Assembly (NCBI GenBank): GCA_023228295.1
Contig: JALOBP010000023.1
Coordinates: 1 to 36,040, forward strand
Reading direction: 5' to 3'
Length of the DNA: 36,040 nucleotides
Origin: Methanoregula sp.
GTDB taxonomy: Archaea > Halobacteriota > Methanomicrobia > Methanomicrobiales > Methanospirillaceae
Positions within the stretch are counted from its first letter, which is position 1, and each line of letters opens with the position of its first letter. Positions 7,299-15,347 of the stretch are shown here, piece after piece. The notes beneath the pieces were generated by a model. That model worked only from the letters and a program-made list of their open reading frames with translations, ran no database searches and had not been told where the DNA came from. A program made the translations under genes and the position numbers.

Positions 7299-8264
7299 AT
7301 GGTTATTGTGAGACGATTTGCAAGTATGGGCTTTCTGGCCTTTATGCTGGTTACTGCAGTTTTCATTGCAGGATGTACTGATAGCGGAAAAACAACAGCC
7401 CTGCCAACAACAGTCCCGGCAGGACAATCCGGCCAGGCACTAACGGTGCCCTATGGTGAGGATGTCCCGGTCACGCTGGATTCCCCGACATCATCTGAAG
7501 TGTACCTGACCATGACCGCCCGTGCGAATTCCGAGAAGCCAGGCGGCGGACGTTCGTTCATGAGAATCAGCGTGAACGGCAAGGAGATTGGCAGCGAACG
7601 GCTCGTCAATAAGAACCTGAACTTCACGTATAACATCAATGACTTCAGGACTGCCTACTACAGCCAGAATATGTCCGCATGGTACCTGTTCTTTTCCCCG
7701 GACTTCGTCTGGTATGCAAACCAGAACCATGTCGACTACATCTCCGAGGGCAATCCCTACGAGTACAAATTCGAAGTCACGGACATAGTGAACCGGGGTG
7801 CACCAAACGAGATCATTATCGAGAATATCGGGGATGAGGTCGCCGCTCAGTATTCCAATCCCAGCGATATTGAGTTTTACAAATCGGCACCCATCATCAT
7901 AAACCCGATCAGGCTCGAAGGCAAGGGCACGGACGTGGTCCAGATCACCAAGACGGCAACGCCCACCCGGATCATTGTCGGCAAGAAATCGGTCGTGACT
8001 CTCACCGTGAAAAACGACCTGCCCGGCAGCATCTCCGATGTGGAGATTGACGATGCGGATGTACCGTCCGGACTCATCGGCAAGACCGTAACAGGCAAGC
8101 TTGAGAAGCCCATTGCTTCAGGAGAAACCTACACCGTTACCTATGAGGTCACCGCTGACAAGGTGGGGACCTACACGCTCGGTGCAGCAACCATGACCTT
8201 TGCAGATTCGACCGGCAACTACCAGAAGCTGAGTTCCGGTACGATGACAGTCACGGTCATCTGA
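7299..8264 (+). CDS. Secreted lipoprotein with C-terminal CARDB/DUF11-like domain
   Basis: A 321-residue lipoprotein: a signal peptide with lipobox (AVFIAGC, Cys at about 26), a short Thr-rich linker, then a beta-sandwich-like region to about residue 205. The C-terminal domain of about 100 residues (from TPTRIIVGKKSVVTLTV) resembles CARDB/DUF11 adhesion-type domains, with VTVKN-like strands and a late GTYTLGAA strand. GTG 7308 is an alternative start giving three fewer residues; ATG 7299 is kept. No catalytic motif is present. It is probably a cell-surface or S-layer-associated protein. Function is unknown beyond location. Confidence 0.82.
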   Translation: MVIVRRFASMGFLAFMLVTAVFIAGCTDSGKTTALPTTVPAGQSGQALTVPYGEDVPVTLDSPTSSEVYLTMTARANSEKPGGGRSFMRISVNGKEIGSERLVNKNLNFTYNINDFRTAYYSQNMSAWYLFFSPDFVWYANQNHVDYISEGNPYEYKFEVTDIVNRGAPNEIIIENIGDEVAAQYSNPSDIEFYKSAPIIINPIRLEGKGTDVVQITKTATPTRIIVGKKSVVTLTVKNDLPGSISDVEIDDADVPSGLIGKTVTGKLEKPIASGETYTVTYEVTADKVGTYTLGAATMTFADSTGNYQKLSSGTMTVTVI

Positions 8265-8352
8265 ATTCTTCAATTTTTGCAGTTTCGGTGCGCAACCAAA
8301 AAAATCATTTCAGGAGGCTTACCGCACAGGCAAAGAATTGTTGCGCTGACAA

Positions 8353-8389
8353 CGTTTATGCCTCCAGACCACAACCTGTTGTGGTACAC
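8353..8389 (+). promoter_or_regulatory. MarR promoter with an 18-base operator palindrome
   Basis: A TATA-like GTTTATGC (8353-8360) is followed directly by the perfect inverted repeat ACCACAAC-CT-GTTGTGGT (8368-8385), ending four bases before the MarR start codon. MarR proteins are dimers that bind palindromes of about this size, usually in their own promoter, so this is a strong candidate autoregulatory operator. Bound repressor would cover the transcription start and block RNA polymerase. A looser dyad, GTTG-N6-CAAC, lies at 8340-8353. Confidence 0.65.
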
Positions 8390-8863
8390 ATGAAATCTCC
8401 CATCTGTGAAGATATCCCGTTCGGTGCGGTGATCTCCCTCACAAACCGCAGCAAATTCATATTCCTCAATGACCGGCTCCGTCCGCTGGGTCTCTCGGCC
8501 GGGCAGTTCCCGGTCCTGATACTCCTTTCAAGGAGGCAGAATATCATGCAGGATACCCTTGTCCGGCATTACCACCTCGACAAGGGCACGATTGCACGGG
8601 CGGTCAGGAAACTTGAGGATGGCGGGTATATCCGGCGGATCACCGATCCTTCCAACCGCCGGGCGGTCCGCCTCTTCCTCACAGAGAAAGGCGAACGGGT
8701 GACACCGATCCTCAAAGCCATAAACCACGAATGGGAAGAACGGATCTGTACCGGTCTTTCAGAGAACGAACGGCAGATGCTCAATGCCCTGATGCGCACG
8801 GTAGCAGAGAACAGCCACAGGTGTCTGCAGGAGACAGGAGAACGGTATGATGCAGGAAAATAA
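8390..8863 (+). CDS. MarR-family transcriptional regulator
   Basis: A 157-residue winged-helix regulator. The central HTH has a recognition region around DKGTIARAVRKLEDGGYIRR and a wing DPSNRRAVRLFLTEKG, both typical of MarR. Flanking N- and C-terminal helices would form the dimer interface. ATG 8390 was chosen because an operator-like palindrome ends just before it and the family normally starts close to this point. The last 17 bases overlap the MATE exporter gene, so regulator and pump are co-transcribed and probably coupled. The likely role is repression of the operon until a toxic ligand binds. The ligand is unknown. Confidence 0.9.
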   Translation: MKSPICEDIPFGAVISLTNRSKFIFLNDRLRPLGLSAGQFPVLILLSRRQNIMQDTLVRHYHLDKGTIARAVRKLEDGGYIRRITDPSNRRAVRLFLTEKGERVTPILKAINHEWEERICTGLSENERQMLNALMRTVAENSHRCLQETGERYDAGK

Positions 8864-10256
8864 TCCCCACAACCCGGTACCAGAGACTGCACCAGGTGCG
8901 CCCGCCACGGCAGGCATCGCGCTCCTGATGGGCGACCCGAAGAAGGCCATCATCAAGCTCTCCGGCCCCATGATCGCCGCAATGCTCCTGATGTCCACGT
9001 ATAATATCGTGAATGCCATCTGGGTGGCGGGCCTTGGTTCTGACGCCCTTGCGGCAGTAGGTTTCGTCACCCCGCTCTTCATGATCCTCATAGGACTGAG
9101 CAACGGCCTCGGGGCCGGTGCGGCCTCCCTCATCTCCCGCCGCATCGGTGCAAAGGACAAGGTGGGGGCGGATAATGCAGCAGTCCACGCCCTCCTGTTT
9201 GTCGTTGTCCTGTCGGCAGTCCTCACGGTTCCCCTGATGATCCTTACCGACCCGATCGTCACGCTCTTCGGCGCCGGGGATACGGCCGGTCTTGCAACCG
9301 AGTACGGGCAGATCATCTTTCTGGGCATGGCCCTCCTCCTCTTCACCAACGTCGCTTACGCGATCCTCCGTGCGGAAGGGGATGCGAAACGGGCAATGTA
9401 CGTCATGGGTGCATCTTCGATCCTGAATATCATCCTCGACCCGCTCCTCATCTACGGGGCAGGCATGGGCATTGCCGGGGCAGCGTGGGGGATGATCGTC
9501 TCTCTTGTTATGACCTCCTGCATTCTCCTCTACTGGTTCTTCATCAAAAAGGACACGTACGTTACGATCTCGTACAAGACATTCTCGTGGGACTGGAAGA
9601 CTGTACGGGACATTCTCGGTGTCGGCCTCCCGGCAAGTGTCGAATTCTTCCTCATGTCGGCCATCGCGATCTTCATCAACGGCCTGCTTGTCGCAACAGC
9701 AGGTACCGATGCTGTCGCGGTCTATACCGCGGGATGGCGTGTCGTCTTCTTTGCCATCATTCCCATGGTCGCTATCAGTACGGCAGTTATCTCGGTGGCC
9801 GGGGCTGCATATGGTGCACGAAAATTCGAGAGGATCCGCACCACTCATACGTTCTCGATAACACTCGGAATTGCCATCGCCCTTGTCGTCAGCGCCCTTA
9901 CCTATATCTTCGCCCGGCAGATCGCTGTCATCTTCACGTATTCACCGGAAAGCGCCCATCTCGCACCGGAGATTGCTGCCTTCCTTGCCGTCATGTGTTT
10001 CTTCTACCCGTTCATCCCGCCGGGAGTCATGTCGGGAGCGGTCTTCCAGGCAACGGGCCGGGGAATGGCATCGCTGATCATGACCGTCCTGCGGAACCTC
10101 GTCTTCATTGCGGTCTTTGCGTACCTGTTCGGGATCGTTCTCGGCTATGGCGAGCACGGGATCTGGTGGGGGATCGTTGCCGGGGACATCTGCGGGGGAA
10201 CCGTGGCATTCGTCTGGGCCCGGTACTATATCTCGCGGCTGATCGCCAACGGCTGA
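8847..10256 (+). CDS. MATE-family multidrug efflux transporter
   Basis: A 469-residue membrane protein with about twelve hydrophobic segments in two similar halves, as in MATE (NorM/DinF-type) antiporters. Family-like features include GDPKKAIIKLSGPMI near the N-terminus, the ISRRIGAKD loop and GVGLPASVEFFLM opening the second half. It would export cationic or other toxic compounds using a Na+ or H+ gradient; the ion cannot be told from sequence. The start ATG 8847 has GGAG (8837-8840) upstream and overlaps the end of the MarR gene. An in-frame ATG at 8850 is also possible. It is probably controlled by that MarR protein. Confidence 0.93.
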   Translation: MMQENNPHNPVPETAPGAPATAGIALLMGDPKKAIIKLSGPMIAAMLLMSTYNIVNAIWVAGLGSDALAAVGFVTPLFMILIGLSNGLGAGAASLISRRIGAKDKVGADNAAVHALLFVVVLSAVLTVPLMILTDPIVTLFGAGDTAGLATEYGQIIFLGMALLLFTNVAYAILRAEGDAKRAMYVMGASSILNIILDPLLIYGAGMGIAGAAWGMIVSLVMTSCILLYWFFIKKDTYVTISYKTFSWDWKTVRDILGVGLPASVEFFLMSAIAIFINGLLVATAGTDAVAVYTAGWRVVFFAIIPMVAISTAVISVAGAAYGARKFERIRTTHTFSITLGIAIALVVSALTYIFARQIAVIFTYSPESAHLAPEIAAFLAVMCFFYPFIPPGVMSGAVFQATGRGMASLIMTVLRNLVFIAVFAYLFGIVLGYGEHGIWWGIVAGDICGGTVAFVWARYYISRLIANG

Positions 10257-10424
10257 TCTCCCCCCACTCCATGTTTTTCCCCATCGGCGGTGCGGACCTT
10301 CACATCGTGTTGTTCTTGAGATCCCGACCTTTGCACCTAATGAGAATTTTAAGCAAATATTTAAATTGGACGATACTGAATCCGGAACTGCTCTTATATC
10401 CGAATCGGATAGCGGGACGCGGAA
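10257..10424 (+). promoter_or_regulatory. Promoter region of the histidine kinase
   Basis: A non-coding spacer. A TATA-like CTTATATCC at about 10392-10400 sits 25-30 bases before ATG 10425, so the transcript would be nearly leaderless. A second AT-rich element (AAATATTTAAAT) lies near 10356-10367. Confidence 0.4.
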
Positions 10425-12521
10425 ATGAACCTTCGGACCAAACTACTGCTCGGGATCGGGATTGCCCTTATAGTCACATTCGCATTTGTTGCCGTGTTTT
10501 CCCTCATCACGATGGATGAAAGTTACTGTATGCTCGAAGAGAGAGAGGTGATCACGACCGTCCAGCGTGCCCAGAGTTCGCTGTCTACAGACCAGAAAAG
10601 CCTGCAGTCGACTACCCGCGACTGGGCTGCGTGGATGGACACGTATCGCTTTGCGCAGGGCGAGAACCCGGGCTGGATCGATGCAAATATCGACAATGAT
10701 TTTTTTGAACGGTTCGATGTGCAGGGAGTGATCGCGTTCAACCGTTCAGGAGATCGTATCCTTGCAGAAGGGTATAATCCCAGCTTCCGCGAGGCAGAGG
10801 ATATTCCCAAAATCGAAATTGAGCAAATCCGTACCTTCAGCACGTCTTCAGACATCATTAATTCGAGCAAAGGATCCTACGTAATCCTGAAAAGCTCATC
10901 AGGCCCGCTCATCGTTTCATCCCATCCGATCCTGATGGACACGTATGAAGGGCCGGGGGAGGGATCGTTTCACATTATACGGAGGGCCGATGAGCGGTAC
11001 CTTGCGGGTCTCTCTGCCCGTACTGGCAGCACGGTCACAATCATTTCGTCAATGGAAATCTCCGGCAACCAGACACTGACAGGCATCATTGCGGGCATAA
11101 CTCCTGAAAAACCGGTTGTCGTTGTTGCGGAAAATCCCGATACCATCACCGGGTATGCATACATGGATGACCTTGGGGAAGCCGGACAATACTATATCCG
11201 TGTCTCCGGACCACGGACAATCCACCAGACGGGTGAGGCAACGATGGTTACCTTCATCCTCAGCCTGGCGGTTGCGGGCGTCTTCCTCATCACATTCGTC
11301 CTGCTCTTCATCGACAGGGTTGTTCTTTCCCGCCTCAACAACATGATCCGCACCATGCGGACGAGAACGGATACAGACGGCACAAAAGATACACCCGATG
11401 ATTCCGGCGTCGACGAACTTGCCCGGCTCGCGCATGAGATTGATCCGGTTTTTGAACGGCTTGCCGAATCCCAGGTCCAGCTCCAGCAGAGCGAGGAGCG
11501 CTATCGGTCGCTTGCCGAATCTGCACAGGATTTCATCTACATCATCGATACCAAAGACCGCGTCACGTACGTCAATTCCTTTGCTGCGGCCGCTGTACAG
11601 AAATCACCGGCAGAGATTATCGGAAAGCCCCGTTCCGCCCTGTTCCCGGCCACTGAGGGTGAGCGTCAGCGCGGGAATATCAGGAAAGTAATCGAGACCG
11701 GCCAGACGGTCAAGATCGAGAGCAACCTGCCTCTGCCATCGGGAGAACTGTGGAGTGACACGATCCTTGTCCCGCTCCGTGACAGGAACAACGCGATCTC
11801 CGGGGTTCTGGGGGTATCAAGGGACATCACCCAGAGGAAGAGGGCAGAAGAGGCGCTGTACCAGGCGAACAAGAAACTCAACCTCCTCTCAAGTATCACC
11901 CGGCACGACATCCTCAACCAGCTCACGGCCTTAAGGACATATCTCGAACTTTCTCTCGATTATACAACTGATCAAGCGATGATCGATTTCATTGCAAAAG
12001 AGAAGGTGATCTCCGAGATCATCGACCAGCAGATCTCGTTTACCCGGGATTACCAGAAGATGGGCCTGAAATTACCGGCATGGCAGGATGTGGACGCAGT
12101 CGTGTCGTGGGTCATTCTGCCGCTCGCAAAACCGGCCGTGAAGGTTACGATCGACTGCCCGGGACTCGAGGTCTTTGCTGACCCGATGCTGGAAAAGGTG
12201 TTTTACAATCTTGTCGATAATGCCCTCAGGTACGGGGGGAAGAGCATGTCAGAGGTCCACATCTCGGCCAGGGATACACCGACCGGGCTTGTTATCATGA
12301 TCGAGGATAACGGCGGCGGTGTCCCGGATGAGAACAAAGACCGGATCTTCGAGCGGGGGTTCGGGCAGAACACCGGTTTCGGGCTCTTCCTCTCACGGGA
12401 AATTCTTGAGATCACCAATATCACCATTCAGGAGACGGGGACATTTGGCAGGGGAGCCCGGTTCGAAATCCGGGTCCCGAAAGGAGCGTACCGTTTCAGC
12501 AGTGCCGGGCAGAAGGAGTGA
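10425..12521 (+). CDS. Membrane sensor histidine kinase, CHASE4-PAS-HATPase
   Basis: A 698-residue kinase. TM1 is at about 8-30. An extracellular CHASE4-like sensor (about 45-265) has the typical WAAWMDTYRF and NPGWIDANI. TM2 at about 274-297 is followed by a HAMP-like linker, then a PAS domain at about 355-472 ending in GVSRDITQRKRAEEAL. A dimerisation helix carries the phosphoacceptor in ITRHDILNQL (His 494). The HATPase has N box NLVDNALRYG (about 595), G1 DNGGGV (about 628) and G2 GFGLFL (about 651). RHDILNQL is the variant common in methanogen kinases. No response regulator is adjacent, so its partner lies elsewhere. It senses an unknown extracellular signal. Confidence 0.93.
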   Translation: MNLRTKLLLGIGIALIVTFAFVAVFSLITMDESYCMLEEREVITTVQRAQSSLSTDQKSLQSTTRDWAAWMDTYRFAQGENPGWIDANIDNDFFERFDVQGVIAFNRSGDRILAEGYNPSFREAEDIPKIEIEQIRTFSTSSDIINSSKGSYVILKSSSGPLIVSSHPILMDTYEGPGEGSFHIIRRADERYLAGLSARTGSTVTIISSMEISGNQTLTGIIAGITPEKPVVVVAENPDTITGYAYMDDLGEAGQYYIRVSGPRTIHQTGEATMVTFILSLAVAGVFLITFVLLFIDRVVLSRLNNMIRTMRTRTDTDGTKDTPDDSGVDELARLAHEIDPVFERLAESQVQLQQSEERYRSLAESAQDFIYIIDTKDRVTYVNSFAAAAVQKSPAEIIGKPRSALFPATEGERQRGNIRKVIETGQTVKIESNLPLPSGELWSDTILVPLRDRNNAISGVLGVSRDITQRKRAEEALYQANKKLNLLSSITRHDILNQLTALRTYLELSLDYTTDQAMIDFIAKEKVISEIIDQQISFTRDYQKMGLKLPAWQDVDAVVSWVILPLAKPAVKVTIDCPGLEVFADPMLEKVFYNLVDNALRYGGKSMSEVHISARDTPTGLVIMIEDNGGGVPDENKDRIFERGFGQNTGFGLFLSREILEITNITIQETGTFGRGARFEIRVPKGAYRFSSAGQKE

Positions 12522-12677
12522 TCCGGGACCTGATCCGGCATTCATATCACGCTCGAGGGAGACGCGGCATTCCAACAATCCGCGAAAATGCCGGCACGTC
12601 CGGGTATTGCAAGGATTGCGGGCGGGCTTGTGAATGCCCGGTTGTTAAAATAAATGATGAATGCCAAAAAGGCAGGG
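12522..12677. other. Convergent spacer between kinase and cupin genes
   Basis: No coding sequence found. A short hairpin, GCC-AAAAA-GGC, near 12664-12674 reads as a T-run on the minus strand just after the cupin stop and may terminate that transcript. Confidence 0.3.
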
Positions 12678-13016
12678 TCAGAGCAGTTTAGTCTCTTCGG
12701 TTGGTTTGGGCACCTTGACCACGAGTACCCTGAACAGGGCACCGGACTCATTTGTCCATTTATGCGGGATGCGCGCCGGGCTCTCGACGAGCATGTCTTT
12801 TGAAACAACCTGCTTCTCGTCGCCGATCTCCACGACACCGGTGCCTTCAAGAACATAGAAGAAAACATCGACCGGCGTGATATGTTTTTTCAGCGCCTCA
12901 CCAGGCTGCAGCGTGATGACGACTGCCATAGCGTGCGCGGTATCATAGATCTTCCGGGCGTCCACGTGGTGCGGGTTGGGGCCGGACACAACGTGTGCAA
13001 CATTTGTGATTTTCAT
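12678..13016 (-). CDS. Single-domain cupin protein
   Basis: A 112-residue cupin (small beta-barrel). Motif 1 lies around residues 40-60 (PGEALKKHITPVDVFFYVLEG) and motif 2 around 75-92 (VESPARIPHKWTN). The metal-site residues are incomplete compared with the classic G(X)5HXH: His 45 and His 85 are present, while others are replaced by Thr or Asp. Metal binding is therefore uncertain. A ribosome-site-like GAGG lies before the ATG, and a TATA-like TTTTTATG (about 13053-13060, minus strand) supports its own promoter. Such cupins range from metal-binding enzymes to sugar or ligand binders. No specific substrate can be assigned. Confidence 0.85.
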   Translation of the reverse strand: MKITNVAHVVSGPNPHHVDARKIYDTAHAMAVVITLQPGEALKKHITPVDVFFYVLEGTGVVEIGDEKQVVSKDMLVESPARIPHKWTNESGALFRVLVVKVPKPTEETKLL

Positions 13017-13078
13017 AGGATTGCCTCAGCAATTCTCCTGGAACCTGATCACATAAAAAGGAAGGTTTCGTGAACATC

Positions 13079-13375
13079 TCACGCTTCCGCTGCGCATTCG
13101 TCCGTTGCCTCCGGGCCCAGCGTATTTCTGATAGTTCTGAAAAACCTCCAGTGCAGGAGAAGATGGATAACGAGGAGTACGGCAAACGCAAAACTGGCAA
13201 TGTCGTGCCAGAGCACCCAGTCATACCGGGGGACCCCCAGCCAGGTTACCCAACTGCCGCCCCGGCCCCCTCCGGATGGGAGGAAAAAGTACAGCACGAG
13301 CCCGGTAAGAAGGGAGGGGATAAAGGTGATGATGCAGCCGATATCCACCAGTTCGTTTGCAGTGACGCGTTTCAT
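13079..13375 (-). CDS. DUF4405-type small membrane protein
   Basis: A 98-residue protein with two hydrophobic segments (about 12-32 and 57-78). The second carries WHDIASFAF and VIHLLLHWRFF, giving His 57, 71 and 75 within or near the membrane. This pattern matches DUF4405, a family related to cytochrome b-like heme proteins in which helix-borne His residues may bind heme. Heme binding here is inference. A TATA-like TTTTATATT (minus strand, about 13399-13407) lies 25-30 bases before the ATG, implying a near-leaderless transcript. Residues 34-40 are Gly-rich, perhaps a loop. Confidence 0.78.
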   Translation of the reverse strand: MKRVTANELVDIGCIITFIPSLLTGLVLYFFLPSGGGRGGSWVTWLGVPRYDWVLWHDIASFAFAVLLVIHLLLHWRFFRTIRNTLGPEATDECAAEA

Positions 13376-13439
13376 GAACGATTGTTATCACGGGCAGGAA
13401 TATAAAAGATTGCCAGGCCCGGTTACCAGCCCTTCCAGG

Positions 13440-13859
13440 TCATCCGTCACGGGCACAATCGATATCGGATGAGTACGTCTTGATGTCGATGACCGGCGTC
13501 CCGTCAAGGGCATCCAGCCCCCGCACCTTCAGCACGCCGCCTTTTGCTTCAATGAGGTCAACCATACAGAGCGAGACCGGGTTCGGGCGGTCGGGCGAGC
13601 GGATGGCAAACACCCCTTTCTCAGCGGAGGACCCGGGCGGGACTGCCCGGAGAACCGACCGGTCTGACCGGTCAAACCAGCAGAGGATCCAGAGGTGCTT
13701 CCGTCCTTCTATCTGCAGGAGGGCGGGACGGTATTGTTCGTCAATCACGATCTCAGATATGGTATCCAAGAGACGACCCTGACGGGGGGCGTCGCCCCTT
13801 GCCTTGTAAGGTGAGCGGACAAAGCCTATCGGGTGGAGCTCGATGGGTTCGGGTGTCAT
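13440..13859 (-). CDS. trmO: TrmO-like tRNA methyltransferase (TsaA/UPF0066)
   Basis: A 139-residue protein of the TrmO family, which uses S-adenosylmethionine to methylate N6-threonylcarbamoyladenosine at tRNA position 37. Signature segments are IGFVRSPY near residue 12, a central strand LWILCWFD, and RSPDRPNPVSL at about 88-98, the family hallmark, followed by a C-terminal GTPVIDIKTY. It is close to the short form of the family and lacks the extra C-terminal domain of E. coli TrmO. A TATA-like CTAAATAC (minus strand, about 13886-13893) is close to the start codon. Some archaeal homologues may modify other substrates, so the exact reaction is likely but not certain. Confidence 0.88.
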   Translation of the reverse strand: MTPEPIELHPIGFVRSPYKARGDAPRQGRLLDTISEIVIDEQYRPALLQIEGRKHLWILCWFDRSDRSVLRAVPPGSSAEKGVFAIRSPDRPNPVSLCMVDLIEAKGGVLKVRGLDALDGTPVIDIKTYSSDIDCARDG

Positions 13860-14070
13860 AGGTAATGAGTGGTGGGCGGCGGGGGTATTTAGGGGTGACG
13901 GGAGCAGCCTTTGAGAGAGTAACCTGATGGGGTAATCGGTAATTACTATGATGACAGGGGAACTGATGGATTACTATATTTTTATAGTTTTGAGTGAAAT
14001 ATCCGGATAATATTCGAAGATATAACCATCGCTCAATTTCCGCTATTGGATACACAACCCGGTGAATACC
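13860..14070. promoter_or_regulatory. Divergent promoter region, trmO / membrane protein
   Basis: A 211-base spacer. The minus side holds the trmO TATA-like element (about 13886-13893). The plus side has AT-rich sequence with TATA-like TATTTTTATAG near 13976-13987 and a ribosome site GGTGA (14061-14065) before ATG 14071. No coding sequence is seen. Confidence 0.4.
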
Positions 14071-15258
14071 ATGGAACATGACAAAATCATCGAAGCCATA
14101 AGGAGTGTACTCTCAGGATTTCTCATCGCGATCCTCACCCTCTCGTTCCTGATGTTCATGTTTGTCTTTATCATCAACTGGGAGGACTGGTTTTTCGGGA
14201 CAAGGCTGGCAGGCCCTCTCGCGGGAGCCTTCCTGTTTGCAAGGGCTGCCGCGGCGTTAATCCTGATATTCCTGCTGGTGCAATACCCCAAGCACAGGAC
14301 TGCGTGGACACTTGCATCCATTGCCTACTTCGGCTTCCTGTTTCTCAATTCATCGGTTACCATCCGGCAGAACACTGCAGGACAACAACTGTTCTCAGTC
14401 CACTATGCGGTTTGCCTCGCAATTCCGGTCATCCTGCTCATCATTCTGCTTGCAGGAAAACAAGAGAGCGAACCGGCGCCTGAACAACAGGAGAATGATG
14501 ACACTCTGGTAGCCATTGCAAAGGAAAGTGTTACGACTCCTAAGGTACAGCCGCTCATCCTGCTCCTTATCGCAATGGTCGGGCTGATGATCGTTTATAT
14601 CCTCGTCATCCCGTTCGCTACCGCATTTATCGTTACCCATCTCCCGTCCGATACAGTACATTATGCCACGCCCTCGCATGATACCCTCATCTCAAAGATA
14701 AGTCCGGACGGAAGAACAGAATACCAGTTTGTCATGACACCCTGTAACATCATCCCCCTTGGGACTGCTGACGGGTCCGTAAAGGGCTATCTCATCTTCG
14801 GGGCTTCCAAAACCGCTGACGGGCAAAAGGCCGTCCCGTATCTGGTCATGCTCGACCAGAACGGAGCACGTATGTGGAACTGGTCACAGGACCCGGTTGC
14901 TGGGGAGGGTACACCACCAGTTGTTATCCATATGGCCTATATCGAAGATGACCACTACGGGGTCATCCTCAGTAACAAAAAAGAGATCGTGCTCGATAAG
15001 TCCGGATCTATTATCAGCGAGACGGTCTCATCGGAAGATGTTGATGCGCAGGCATCCTTCCAGCTCCTGTCAGAGCGGTTCTCTTCCAATTCGCTTCCGG
15101 CAGAAAGTGTATCGATACGGGTCCTGGCTGATGACGGGGAACGGGGGGAACTGATCCATTTTAAAGATACACTCCAGGGCCGGGAAATCATGGGTATCAA
15201 TGCCATCCGTACAACGGCGGATGGGGGTCATCTGATTTCCGCCTCGGTAAAACCATGA
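14071..15258 (+). CDS. Membrane protein: four-helix N-terminus, extracellular propeller-like part
   Basis: A 395-residue protein. The first 130 residues hold about four membrane helices, then a short charged loop, a fifth helix at about 165-190 and an extracellular domain of about 200 residues. That domain has phrases typical of bacterial/archaeal beta-propeller blades: VKGYLIFGASKTADG, LVMLDQNGARMWNW and a final TTADGGHLISAS. The propeller is too short to be complete, so it may be partial or pair with another protein. The start ATG 14071 has GGTGA at 14061-14065; a GTG at 14062 is an alternative. The N-terminal module is paralogous to that of the next gene. Function unknown. Confidence 0.8.
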   Translation: MEHDKIIEAIRSVLSGFLIAILTLSFLMFMFVFIINWEDWFFGTRLAGPLAGAFLFARAAAALILIFLLVQYPKHRTAWTLASIAYFGFLFLNSSVTIRQNTAGQQLFSVHYAVCLAIPVILLIILLAGKQESEPAPEQQENDDTLVAIAKESVTTPKVQPLILLLIAMVGLMIVYILVIPFATAFIVTHLPSDTVHYATPSHDTLISKISPDGRTEYQFVMTPCNIIPLGTADGSVKGYLIFGASKTADGQKAVPYLVMLDQNGARMWNWSQDPVAGEGTPPVVIHMAYIEDDHYGVILSNKKEIVLDKSGSIISETVSSEDVDAQASFQLLSERFSSNSLPAESVSIRVLADDGERGELIHFKDTLQGREIMGINAIRTTADGGHLISASVKP

Positions 15259-15347
15259 CAACTGAAACACCTGGACCGGCGAGTCCTGATGGACACGGGA
15301 TCAGTGCACTAAAGGGGCAGGGTTTCCGGCATATGGGGGAATACGTC

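Noticed and set aside
8781..9848. A 355-codon open frame antisense to the MATE gene
   Set aside because: Composition is rich in Asp, Arg and Cys without pattern; the plus-strand MATE protein is clearly real.
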